64,000 bases of DNA from WHTX01 sp038255145 (GTDB lineage Bacteria > Actinomycetota > Acidimicrobiia > Acidimicrobiales > CAIXPF01), in assembly GCA_038255145.1 (NCBI GenBank), contig JBBSLP010000008.1, positions 1 through 64,000 on the forward strand, given 5' to 3'. Below, in pieces: positions 41,569-51,389 of the stretch. Position 1 is the first letter of the stretch. Each line of letters opens with the position of its first letter. Under the pieces are notes generated by a model that did not search any database, was not told the DNA's origin, and was given only the letters and a program-made list of their open reading frames with translations. The position numbers were made by a program, and so were the translations under genes.

Positions 41569-42554
41569 GCGAGCTCCGGTGGAACCCCCTGAGCCGCCGT
41601 TGGGTGACGGTGGCCGCGGAACGGCGCTTCCGGCCCGGCGACTTCTCCCCCCGCCGCCTACCCGTGCAGGCCGACCCCGGCCGCCCCTGCCCGTTCTGCC
41701 CGGGCAACGAGGAGGAGACGCCGCCCGCGCTCGAGGCCTACGGGCCACGGGTCGGCCAGGACGAGGGCCGCTGGCGGGTGCGGGTGGTGCCCAACCTCTA
41801 CCCCGCCTTCGCCGGCAGCGGACCGCTCGAGGTCAGCGAGCAGGGGGACCCCCTGTTCCTGGCCGCACCAGCCACCGGCCTGCACGAGGTGCTGGTGCTC
41901 AGCCCCGACCACGGCGCCAGCTGGGCCGACCTCGGCGATCACCAGGCCGGCCTGGTCATGGCCGCCATCAGGGACCGCTTCGAGGACCACGCCGCCATCC
42001 GGGGCATCGAGTACACCCAGGTCATCGTGAACCACGGCCGCGAGGCCGGGGCGTCCATCGACCACCCCCACGGCCAGCTCCTGGCCGTGCCCTTCGTGCC
42101 CGGCGAGCTCGAGCGCGAGCTGTCCGGCTTCGCCGAACGGCCCGAAGGTCCCCTCCTCGTCGCGGTGATCGAACGCGAGGAGGCCCTGGGCCTGCGCGTG
42201 GTGGCGGCCGACGAGCGGGTGGTGGCCCTGTGCCCGTGGTGGTCGGGTGCGCCCTACGAGGTGCTGGTCATGAGCCGCGAGCCCGTGGCCCGCCTCGACC
42301 AGGCGGCCCCGGCCGACCTGGCCGCCGTGGGCCGCGTGGTGCGCGACGTGCTGCACCGCGTGCGGGCCGTGCTCGGCGACGTGGCCTACAACCTGGTCGT
42401 GCACTCGGCCCCCCACCGCACCACGGCCCCCTTCCACTGGCACATCCACCTGTTGCCCGCCCTGACCACGGTGGCCGGCTTCGAGCAGGGCACCGGGGTG
42501 CGCATCAACGTCATCCCCCCCGAGCTCGCCGCCCAACAGCTGCGCGACGGCTGA
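41565..42554 (+). CDS. galT: Galactose-1-phosphate uridylyltransferase-like HIT-fold protein
   Basis: The 329-residue protein has the GalT layout: WNPLSRRWVTVAAERRFRPG at the N-terminus, the zinc-type pair CPFCPGNEEETPP, VVPNLYPAF, and the nucleophile motif ASIDHPHGQLLAVPF, with a second half-domain ending in FHWHIHLLPALTTVAGFEQG. It should swap UMP between UDP-glucose and galactose-1-phosphate, or act on a related hexose phosphate. No galK or galE is close, so an ADP/UDP-sugar phosphorylase role is also possible. GTG at 41565 overlaps the methyltransferase stop. Confidence 0.85.
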   Translation: MSELRWNPLSRRWVTVAAERRFRPGDFSPRRLPVQADPGRPCPFCPGNEEETPPALEAYGPRVGQDEGRWRVRVVPNLYPAFAGSGPLEVSEQGDPLFLAAPATGLHEVLVLSPDHGASWADLGDHQAGLVMAAIRDRFEDHAAIRGIEYTQVIVNHGREAGASIDHPHGQLLAVPFVPGELERELSGFAERPEGPLLVAVIEREEALGLRVVAADERVVALCPWWSGAPYEVLVMSREPVARLDQAAPADLAAVGRVVRDVLHRVRAVLGDVAYNLVVHSAPHRTTAPFHWHIHLLPALTTVAGFEQGTGVRINVIPPELAAQQLRDG

Positions 42555-42615
42555 GCCCGCCGGCCCTCACCGGGGCGGCGGTCGTCCTCGGACGGCGCGG
42601 GCGGGCCGCAGCCTG

Positions 42616-43545
42616 TCAGCTGGTGAAGGGTTCGGTGACCCGGAGCCGGGTGGCCACCGCGGCGTTGGCGAAGCCCTGCCAGGCCACCGGGGTGGTGCAG
42701 TCGAGGGGGACGTCGAGCGGTCCCGAGGGCAGGGCCTCGATCACGGCGCCGGCGGCCCGGGCCACCCACAGCCCGGCCAGGTCGTAGGGGTGGGCGGCCA
42801 TGGTCTGGGACGCCAGCAGGGGCCGGGGGTCGAACACGGCGGCGTCGGCCCCCGAGGCCAGGCCCAGCATCTGCCCGGCCGTGCACGGCACCAGGTCGTC
42901 GAACACGGTGAGCCCGGCCAGCAGGCGGTCGCTCCACGCCCCGATGACGGCGCCGAAGCCGGGGGCGAAGCGGACCACGGTGACGAAGGTGTGCTCGAGG
43001 TCGGGCCCGGCCCGGGGCACGAGGCGGGCGGGGCGGGGCGGGCCGCCACCCCACAGGTCGTGGTCGACGGCGTCGAGGTGGCCGTCCCGGGTGGCCCACG
43101 CCACCAGGCCCAGGGCCGCCCGCCGGGTGGGGACCTCGACCACCACCGACAGCTCCAGCTCCTCGAGCGTGGTGGCGCCGCGCCCCGCCCCGATGAGCAC
43201 CCAGGCGCTGCGCTTGCCGGCCAGGAGCGGCCGGGTGCCGTCGAGGGGGTCGACCAGGTAGCGCCACGGGCCGGCCGGGTCACCGACCGGGGCAGGCTCG
43301 TCGAGGCCCTCCATCACCAACCGACCCGACCAGCGCCGGCCCACGTCGTCGAAGCCCCGGCGCAGCACCCGGTCGGCCCGGCCGTCGATGCCGAAGATGT
43401 CGTCGCCGCCCTCGGTGCGCACCACGGCACCGTCGTCGTCACGCCCATCGCTCCGCACCGCGTCCCGCACCCCGATGCCGATGGCCACCAGGGCCCCGGC
43501 CAGCTCGGCCAGGTCGGGATCGACGACGCCTCGGGCCTCGGACAC
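42616..43545 (-). CDS. Inositol monophosphatase family protein, atypical
   Basis: The 309-residue protein has the IMPase metal motif as YLVDPLDGTRPLLAGKRSAW, a Lys/Asp-type region GIDGRADRVLRRGFDD and the last metal aspartate in AAHPYDLAGLWVARAAGAVI, where the usual WDxA reads YDLA. The first metal glutamate region is RLVMEGLDEPAP. The substrate is not clear: inositol phosphate, PAP or fructose bisphosphate are possible in this family. GTG at 43545 is 8 nt after the rhomboid stop, so the two may be cotranscribed. A central acidic insertion (SDGRDDDGAVVRTEGGDD) is odd. Confidence 0.75.
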   Translation of the reverse strand: MSEARGVVDPDLAELAGALVAIGIGVRDAVRSDGRDDDGAVVRTEGGDDIFGIDGRADRVLRRGFDDVGRRWSGRLVMEGLDEPAPVGDPAGPWRYLVDPLDGTRPLLAGKRSAWVLIGAGRGATTLEELELSVVVEVPTRRAALGLVAWATRDGHLDAVDHDLWGGGPPRPARLVPRAGPDLEHTFVTVVRFAPGFGAVIGAWSDRLLAGLTVFDDLVPCTAGQMLGLASGADAAVFDPRPLLASQTMAAHPYDLAGLWVARAAGAVIEALPSGPLDVPLDCTTPVAWQGFANAAVATRLRVTEPFTS

Positions 43546-43553
43546 CGGTCGGA

Positions 43554-44468
43554 TCAGCCGACGACGGGGTTGGAGGCCACCCAGATGGCGGCGAAGAACG
43601 ACAGCGCGCACAGGGCACCGAGCAGGCCCACGGCCTGGGCCACGGACGGCGAGGCCGCTCGCCGGGGCAGGCCGAACAGCGCCATGCCCGCCAGCAGGCC
43701 GCCGACCAGCCCACCGACGTGGCCGCCGATGGAGATGCCGGGCACACCGAAGGTGATGAGCAGGTTCAGCACCAGCAACGGTCCCACGCTGGTGGCGAAG
43801 GGGTTGAGGCCCCGGCTGAGCTGGAAGGCGATCACCGCCCCGAACAGGCCGAAGATGGCGCCCGACGCCCCCACGTGCAGGGCATCGGGCTGCAGGGCCA
43901 GGGCACCCAGGCTGCCGGCCAGCAGGGAGGAGGCGTAGAGCAGGCCGAAGCGCAGCCGGCCCACCCGGGGTTCGAGCAGGGTGCCCAGGCTCCACAGCGA
44001 GATCATGTTGACGGCCAGGTGGAGCAGGCCGGCGTGGAGGAAGCCGTTGGAGATCAGCCGCCACCACTCCCCCTCGGCCACGCCGATGGGCCCCCCTCGG
44101 GTCAGGGCATCACCGATGAGCCCCCCGTTGAGCTGCATGCGGTCGCCCAGCCCCGCCACCACCATGCCCACCAGGTAGACGGCCACGTTGATGGCCACCA
44201 GCACCGTGGTGACCGGCGGGCGGCCGGGGGCGAACAGGGCCCGGCCGCTGATGACCTTCTGGGGGCGGGCGCCCACGCACTGGGAGCACTGGAAGCCCAC
44301 CGAGGCCTGGTGCATGCACTCGGTGCACAGCGGTCGACCGCAGCGCTGGCAACCCACGCCCGCGGCCCGGTCGGGATGTCGCCAGCAGGCCGGGGGCGAC
44401 CACGGGGGCACCGATCCACCCGGTCCCGTCGGCGGCTGGCTGGTGCCGGCCTGCAGGTTCGGGTCCAC
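43554..44468 (-). CDS. Rhomboid family serine protease with N-terminal zinc finger
   Basis: The 304-residue protein has a cytosolic B-box-like zinc finger (CWRHPDRAAGVGCQRCG, then CTECMHQA and CSQC, residues 28-65) followed by a six-helix rhomboid core. The catalytic serine is in VGASGAIFGLFGAV and the histidine in GGHVGGLVGGLLAG; LAVNMISLWSLGTLLEP and EWWRLISNGFLHAGLLHL are conserved. It would cleave membrane proteins within the bilayer. GTG at 44468 is preferred to GTG at 44477 because TATCGT lies 7 nt upstream and overlaps the latter. Confidence 0.9.
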   Translation of the reverse strand: MDPNLQAGTSQPPTGPGGSVPPWSPPACWRHPDRAAGVGCQRCGRPLCTECMHQASVGFQCSQCVGARPQKVISGRALFAPGRPPVTTVLVAINVAVYLVGMVVAGLGDRMQLNGGLIGDALTRGGPIGVAEGEWWRLISNGFLHAGLLHLAVNMISLWSLGTLLEPRVGRLRFGLLYASSLLAGSLGALALQPDALHVGASGAIFGLFGAVIAFQLSRGLNPFATSVGPLLVLNLLITFGVPGISIGGHVGGLVGGLLAGMALFGLPRRAASPSVAQAVGLLGALCALSFFAAIWVASNPVVG

Positions 44469-44475
44469 AGCGGGC

Positions 44476-44481
44476 ACGATA
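44476..44481 (-). promoter_or_regulatory. -10 box of the rhomboid gene
   Basis: TATCGT on the minus strand, 7 nt before the GTG at 44468, without a Shine-Dalgarno. Confidence 0.45.
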
Positions 44482-44562
44482 CCGGGGTGCCGGATCCTTG
44501 CGGGAACGCCCCCGGCTCCCGCCGTGCCCAGCCGGGGACCGTCCCGCCACAGCGACCTGGCC

Positions 44563-46737
44563 TCAGGTGGTGCGGGCCAACCAGAGCACGCCCAGCGGGG
44601 GCAGGGTCAGCACCGCGGACCGTTCGCAGCCGTGCCAGGGGATGTCATCGACCACCACGGTGGGGTTGGTCACACCGCTGCCGCCGAAGCGCTGGTCGTC
44701 GGAGTTGAGGACCTCGTGCCACTCCCCGGCGTCCCCGGGGATGCCCACCCGGAACCCGCCCCGGGGGACGGGGGTCAGGTTGGCCGCGCACACCAGGGAG
44801 GGGGCGGCGTCGCCCACCGCGGCCCGGGCGAACACGAACACCGACGAGGCGGGGTCCGCCGCGTCGAGCCAGCGGAACCCGTGGGAGGTGAAGTCCTGGG
44901 ACCACAGGGCGGGATGGGTGGCGGCCACCCCGTTCAGGGCCGACACCAGGTCGCGCACGCCACGGTGGTCGGGCTGGTCGAGCAGGTGCCAGTCGATGCT
45001 CGACTCGTCGGCCCACTCGCGCTCCTGGCCGATCTCACAGCCCATGAACAGCAGCTGCTTGCCGGGGTGGGCCCACATCCAGCTGTAGAGCGCCCGCAGG
45101 TTGGCGAACTTCTGCCAGCGGTCACCGGGCATCTTGCCCAGCAACGAACCCTTGCCGTGCACGACCTCGTCGTGGCTCAGGGGGAGCACGAAGTTCTCGT
45201 GCCACGCGTAGATGAGCCCGAAGGTGAGCTTGTCGTGCTCGTAGGAGCGGAACAGGGGGTCCTTGGAGAAGTACGACAACGTGTCGTGCATCCAGCCCAT
45301 GTTCCACTTGTGGGTGAAGCCCAGGCCGCCCACGTCGACGGGGCGGGACACGCCCGGCCACGCCGTGGACTCCTCGGCGATGGTGAGCACGCCGGGGTGC
45401 AGCTCGTGGCACGCCCGGTTGGCCTCCTGCAGGAAGGAGATGGCCTCGAGGTTCTCCCGGCCACCGTGCACGTTGGGCACCCACTGGCCGCTCTCGCGGG
45501 AGTAGTCCAGGTAGAGCATGGAGGCCACGGCGTCGACCCGCAGGCCGTCCATGTGGAACTCCTCCAACCAGTAGAGGGCGTTGGCCAGCAGGAAGTTCCG
45601 CACCTCGTTGCGCCCGAAGTTGTAGACGAACGTGCCCCAGTCGGGGTGCTCGCCCTGGCGGGGGTCGGAGTGCTCGTAGAGGGCGGTGCCGTCGAAGCGG
45701 CCCAGGGCCCAGTCGTCCTTGGGGAAGTGGGCCGGGACCCAGTCCATGATCACGCCGATGCCGGCCTGGTGCAGGGTGTCGACCAGGAAGCGCAGCTCGT
45801 CGGGGGTGCCCCAGCGTGACGTGGGGGCGTACATGCCCGTCACCTGGTAGCCCCAGGACGGACCGAAGGGGTGCTCGGCCACGGGCAGCAGCTCCACGTG
45901 GGTGAAGCCCAGGTCCACGCAGTGCTGGGCCAACAGGGGGGCGGCCTCGCGGTAGCCCAGGGAGCGGTTGCCCTCCTCGGGCACCCGTCGCCAGCTGCCC
46001 AGGTGGACCTCGTAGACCGACAGGCGGCCGTCGAAGGGCCCCGCGGCCCGACTGGCCATCCACACGTCGTCGACCCACTCGTAGCTCGACTCGGTGACCA
46101 CCGAGGCGTTGGCCGGAGCCACCTCGGCTTCGGTGGCCATGGGGTCGGCCTTGAGCACGAGGCGCCCGTTGATGTCGACGAGCTCGAACTTGTAGCGGCT
46201 GCCCAGGGGGACGAGGGGGATGAACAGCTCCCACACCCCCGAGCCCAGGGAGCGCATGGGGTGGACCCGGCCGTCCCAGCCGTTGAAGTCACCCACCACC
46301 CGCACGGCGCGGGCGTTGGGGGCCCACACGGCGAAGCGGACGCCGTCGGACCCTTCGTGGCCCTGGTGGCGTGCACCGAGCACCTGCCACAGGCGTCGGT
46401 GGGTGCCCTCACCGATCAGGTGCAGGTCGAGGGGGCCCAGGGTGGGGGTGCACCGGTAGGCGTCACCCACGTTGGCCCTGGTGCCGTCGGTGTAGGTGAC
46501 GTCGACCTCGAGGGCGGCGGGCGGGGCGTCGAGGATGACCTCGAACAGGCCGGCGGGGTGCACCTTGCGCAACGGCTTGGGGCCGTCGGCCGTGACCACG
46601 GCGGCCTTGGCCACGTGGGGGTGGCGGTAGCGCACCACCCAGGTGCCGTCGGGTCGCTCGTGGGCGCCCAGCACGCGGTGGGGATCGGTGTGGGTGCCGG
46701 CCAGCACCGAGGCGAGCTCTGGATCAAGTCCACTCAT
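44563..46737 (-). CDS. glgB: 1,4-alpha-glucan branching enzyme (GH13)
   Basis: GlgB moves a chain segment onto an alpha-1,6 position of the growing glucan. The 724-residue protein has two N-terminal carbohydrate/immunoglobulin-like domains (DPHRVLGAHERPDGTWVVR; FAVWAPNARAVRVVGDFNGW), the barrel with ELLPVAEHPFGPSWGYQ, the nucleophile in DGLRVDAVASMLYLDY, the acid glutamate in LTIAEESTAWPGV, and LSHDEVVHGKGSLL. The C-terminal beta domain ends in LGVLWLART. It follows mak by 12 nt; the TAG stop of mak is part of a possible -10 box. Order treS, mak, glgB is the GlgE pathway operon. Confidence 0.97.
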   Translation of the reverse strand: MSGLDPELASVLAGTHTDPHRVLGAHERPDGTWVVRYRHPHVAKAAVVTADGPKPLRKVHPAGLFEVILDAPPAALEVDVTYTDGTRANVGDAYRCTPTLGPLDLHLIGEGTHRRLWQVLGARHQGHEGSDGVRFAVWAPNARAVRVVGDFNGWDGRVHPMRSLGSGVWELFIPLVPLGSRYKFELVDINGRLVLKADPMATEAEVAPANASVVTESSYEWVDDVWMASRAAGPFDGRLSVYEVHLGSWRRVPEEGNRSLGYREAAPLLAQHCVDLGFTHVELLPVAEHPFGPSWGYQVTGMYAPTSRWGTPDELRFLVDTLHQAGIGVIMDWVPAHFPKDDWALGRFDGTALYEHSDPRQGEHPDWGTFVYNFGRNEVRNFLLANALYWLEEFHMDGLRVDAVASMLYLDYSRESGQWVPNVHGGRENLEAISFLQEANRACHELHPGVLTIAEESTAWPGVSRPVDVGGLGFTHKWNMGWMHDTLSYFSKDPLFRSYEHDKLTFGLIYAWHENFVLPLSHDEVVHGKGSLLGKMPGDRWQKFANLRALYSWMWAHPGKQLLFMGCEIGQEREWADESSIDWHLLDQPDHRGVRDLVSALNGVAATHPALWSQDFTSHGFRWLDAADPASSVFVFARAAVGDAAPSLVCAANLTPVPRGGFRVGIPGDAGEWHEVLNSDDQRFGGSGVTNPTVVVDDIPWHGCERSAVLTLPPLGVLWLARTT

Positions 46738-46746
46738 CGGCGCGCC

Positions 46747-46752
46747 ACGCTA
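46747..46752 (-). promoter_or_regulatory. -10 box of glgB embedded in the mak stop codon
   Basis: TAGCGT on the minus strand, 9 nt before the ATG at 46737. Its first three bases are the stop codon of mak. It may give glgB independent expression. Confidence 0.35.
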
Positions 46753-47978
46753 GGAGGCCAGGAGCCGGTCGAGGGCTCCCAGGGGGATCTGCACCCACGT
46801 CGGGCGGTGGGCCCGCTCGTAGGCGACCTCGTACACGGTCTTGTCGAGCTCGAAGCAGGCCAGCACCAGATCGGCGTGGTCGGGGGGGACGAGCTCGTCG
46901 ATGCCGGGGGTGTCCCGGTAGGCGTCGAGGAAGGACCGGCGCACGGCCGGTTCCCAGCCCGAGGGCATCTCGGCCACCGCGGCGGCGTAGGAGAACGAGC
47001 GCAGCATGCCGGCCACGTCCTTGAGGGGTGAGGAGGGGGCGATCCGCTCGGCCACGGGCCGGGCCGGTTCGCCTTCGAAGTCGAGGACCAGCCAACGGCC
47101 CTGGTGGCGCATGACCTGGCCCAGGTGGTAGTCGCCGTGGGCCCGTACCCCGGGACCGGCGCCGGATCCGAGCTCGGCCAGCGCGGCGTAGCGCTCCCCC
47201 ACCCGTTCGGCGTCTTCGATGCCGGCAGTGCGGCGCAGCTGGGTGCCCATGGCCTCGGCCCACGCCTCCGTGTCGCTGGGGGTGGTGCCGAAGGCCCGGG
47301 CCAGGGCCAGGTGCATCTCGGCCGTGAGCCGGCCCAGCTCGCCGGCCTGGGCGGGGAAGCTGGCCCCGTGGCCGGTGGCCAGGTCCCAGCCGTCGGTGGC
47401 CCCGGCCAGGAAGCGGCGGGCCACGGCCAGGTCGACGGCACCACCGCCGGCCCCGTGGTCGCCGACGCCGCCCTGACCACCCAGCGAAGGGATGTCGAGG
47501 TGGGGGTGGGCCTCGGCCAGGGGCTCGGGCACCGAGTGGAACCCGGCCTCCCACAGGCCGCGGACGACCTCGACGTCGGGGTTGCGCTCGGCCGTGAGCC
47601 GGCGCAGCACCTTGACGATGACATCCCCCTCGACGGCACCGGTCACCACCAGGGAGGTGTTGGACTGCTCGCCCGACAACAGGCGCACCGTCGTTCCGGG
47701 CCCGGCGAAGGCCTGGGCCGCGGGCACGCCGTCGAAGAGCCAGGCCACCACGGCGGGGTGGTCGGCCACATCGCGCTGGCCGTCCCAGAACAGCTGCAGG
47801 TGGGCGGGGGTGCCTCCCCCGGCGAAGGCCACGGCCACGACCAGCCAGTCGATGCCCTCGGCCACGGGCGACGAGACCTCGACGGTGATGTCGGTGATGC
47901 GACGATCGGCGGCCCCGAACCAGCGCTGGCGGGACAGCCAGTCGGCCGAGGGACCGGTGACGCCGCTGGTCCCCGGGC

Positions 47979-47982
<4 letters not shown>
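46750..47982 (-). CDS. mak: Maltokinase
   Basis: Maltokinase phosphorylates maltose with ATP to maltose-1-phosphate, the GlgE donor. The 410-residue protein has the N-cap domain WLSRQRWFGAADRRITDITV, an N-lobe with LLSGEQSNTSLVV and VIVKVLRRL, and the phosphotransferase catalytic loop RAHGDYHLGQVM followed by VLDFEGEPARP. These are typical of actinobacterial Pep2/Mak. Its GTG overlaps the treS stop (GTGA); in some actinobacteria the two are fused, here they are separate but coupled. The segment SLGGQGGVGDHGAGGG is a Gly-rich loop insertion. Confidence 0.95.
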
Positions 47983-49745
<1,763 letters not shown>

Positions 49746-49865
49746 GCCCAGGTCCTTCGGGATGCGTCAGGTGTGCCGGCGGGGGAGGTGTCCACGCGCC
49801 CGCTGCCGGGCGCGTGTCGGGAGGTGGGCGCAGGTGGAGGATCGGGCGTGGGTCGAGGAGTGATC

Positions 49866-51353
49866 GTGGCGGACGGTAGCCGCCGATCGGGCGTTTCGGC
49901 GCGGTGCGGCGACAACACGACGCAGTCGTCCGAATTCGCTCGGTGGCGACGTCCGTCACCTTGCCGGGGTGGTGCGCCCAGGGGTCTGGGTGCCGTTATA
50001 GCCGTCACCATGCTCATCGGACTGTTCCTGACCACGAACGTGGCGGCGGGGGCGGCCACTGGGGGGAAGGGGCGCGTTCCGCCGGAGGGCGGCTTCACCG
50101 AGGTGGTGGTGGACGACGCGTCGTCGGGTGACTGCAAGGCCCTGGCCGACGTCGACGGTGACGGCACCCTCGACGGGATCATCGGCGGGGCCACCCTGGA
50201 CTGGTACCGCTCCCCGGGCCTGGCCGGCGCCGACGCCCAACGCCAGCGGGTGGCCGAGGCGAGCGACGAGTTCACCACCGACTGCCAGGCCGCCGACGTG
50301 GACGGCGACGGCCGGGTCGACATCATCGTGCCCGACGGCGAGGTCGTCCTCTGGTTCGGCAACGTGGACGGGGGGCGGACCTGGGAGCGCCACGAGGTCG
50401 GTGGCCGGGGGGCCCTGACCCACGACCTCGAGGTGGGCGACGTCGACGGCGACGGGCACCTCGACGTGGTGGCCCGCAACCGGGGCCAGCTCACGCTCTT
50501 CACCCGGAGCGACGCCGCGGCCGGTCCCGGGAGTGGCGCCTCCGGGAGCGCCGACGCCGTGCGCTTCGACGCCGAGACCCTGTCCACCCGGGACGGGGAG
50601 GGCACCGGGGTGGGTGACGTCGACGGCGACGGCGACCTCGACATCCTCACCGGGGGGTGGTGGCTGGAGAACACCGGTCGCTCGGGCCCGCTGGGCCGGG
50701 AGCGCTGGATCGAGCACATGATCACCGACACCGACTGGGGCTCCATCGCCGTGACCGACGTCGACGGGGATGGCCACCCCGACGTGGTGCTGGGCCCCAT
50801 GGAGGACAGCGGACCCATCGCCTGGTGGTCGATGGGCGCGGGTCCCGGCGACTGGGAGCGCCACGAGATCGTCGGGGACAGCGGCGGCGAGCTCCACACC
50901 TTCGAGACGGCCGACGTCGACGGCGACGGTCGGGCCGACCTGGTGGCCGCGGCCATGTTCGGCGACGTCACCGTCTACCTGAACCCGGGCGACGGGACGG
51001 CCTGGCCCGCCGACGTCATCGCCGATGGCGGGTTGCACAACCTGCGGGTGGGTGACCTCGACGGCGACGGGGACCCCGACGTCTTCGGGTCCAACTTCAT
51101 CGGCAACCCGCCGGTCCTCGTGCTGCGCAACGACCTGTCGGGCGCCGCCGCGGGAGCGACGGCGGCCAGCGTCGACGCCACCGGGGCTGGTGGTGACGAT
51201 GCCGCCGTGGCCGGCCAGGGCGGCGGGTCGGGGCCGAGCCCGTGGTGGTGGGGCCTCGGCGCCGTGGTGCTCGTGGGCGTGGCCGCGCTGCCCCTGGCCG
51301 TACGGCGACGGCGCGGCGCCGCGGGGGCCGAACGGGGGCCGGGCGGGGCATGA
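49866..51353 (+). CDS. Surface-anchored FG-GAP/VCBS repeat protein
   Basis: The 495-residue protein has an Arg-rich N-terminal region, a hydrophobic signal segment (GAVIAVTMLIGLFLTTNVAAG, in two parts near residues 42-62), and about seven calcium-binding DxDxDG motifs (variants of ADVDGDGTLDG) between residues 94 and 405 that mark a beta-propeller. Near the C-terminus WWWGLGAVVLVGVAALPLAV is a membrane helix followed by RRRR, so the propeller sits outside. GTG at 49866 is chosen because GAGGAG stands 5 nt upstream; ATG at 50010 is an alternative that would leave a signal without basic residues. It is divergent from treS by 120 nt. Role, perhaps adhesion or ligand binding, is unknown. Confidence 0.75.
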   Translation: MADGSRRSGVSARCGDNTTQSSEFARWRRPSPCRGGAPRGLGAVIAVTMLIGLFLTTNVAAGAATGGKGRVPPEGGFTEVVVDDASSGDCKALADVDGDGTLDGIIGGATLDWYRSPGLAGADAQRQRVAEASDEFTTDCQAADVDGDGRVDIIVPDGEVVLWFGNVDGGRTWERHEVGGRGALTHDLEVGDVDGDGHLDVVARNRGQLTLFTRSDAAAGPGSGASGSADAVRFDAETLSTRDGEGTGVGDVDGDGDLDILTGGWWLENTGRSGPLGRERWIEHMITDTDWGSIAVTDVDGDGHPDVVLGPMEDSGPIAWWSMGAGPGDWERHEIVGDSGGELHTFETADVDGDGRADLVAAAMFGDVTVYLNPGDGTAWPADVIADGGLHNLRVGDLDGDGDPDVFGSNFIGNPPVLVLRNDLSGAAAGATAASVDATGAGGDDAAVAGQGGGSGPSPWWWGLGAVVLVGVAALPLAVRRRRGAAGAERGPGGA

Positions 51354-51389
51354 GGGTGGGGGCCCGGCGGTCACGGGTGCCGCCCCCGC

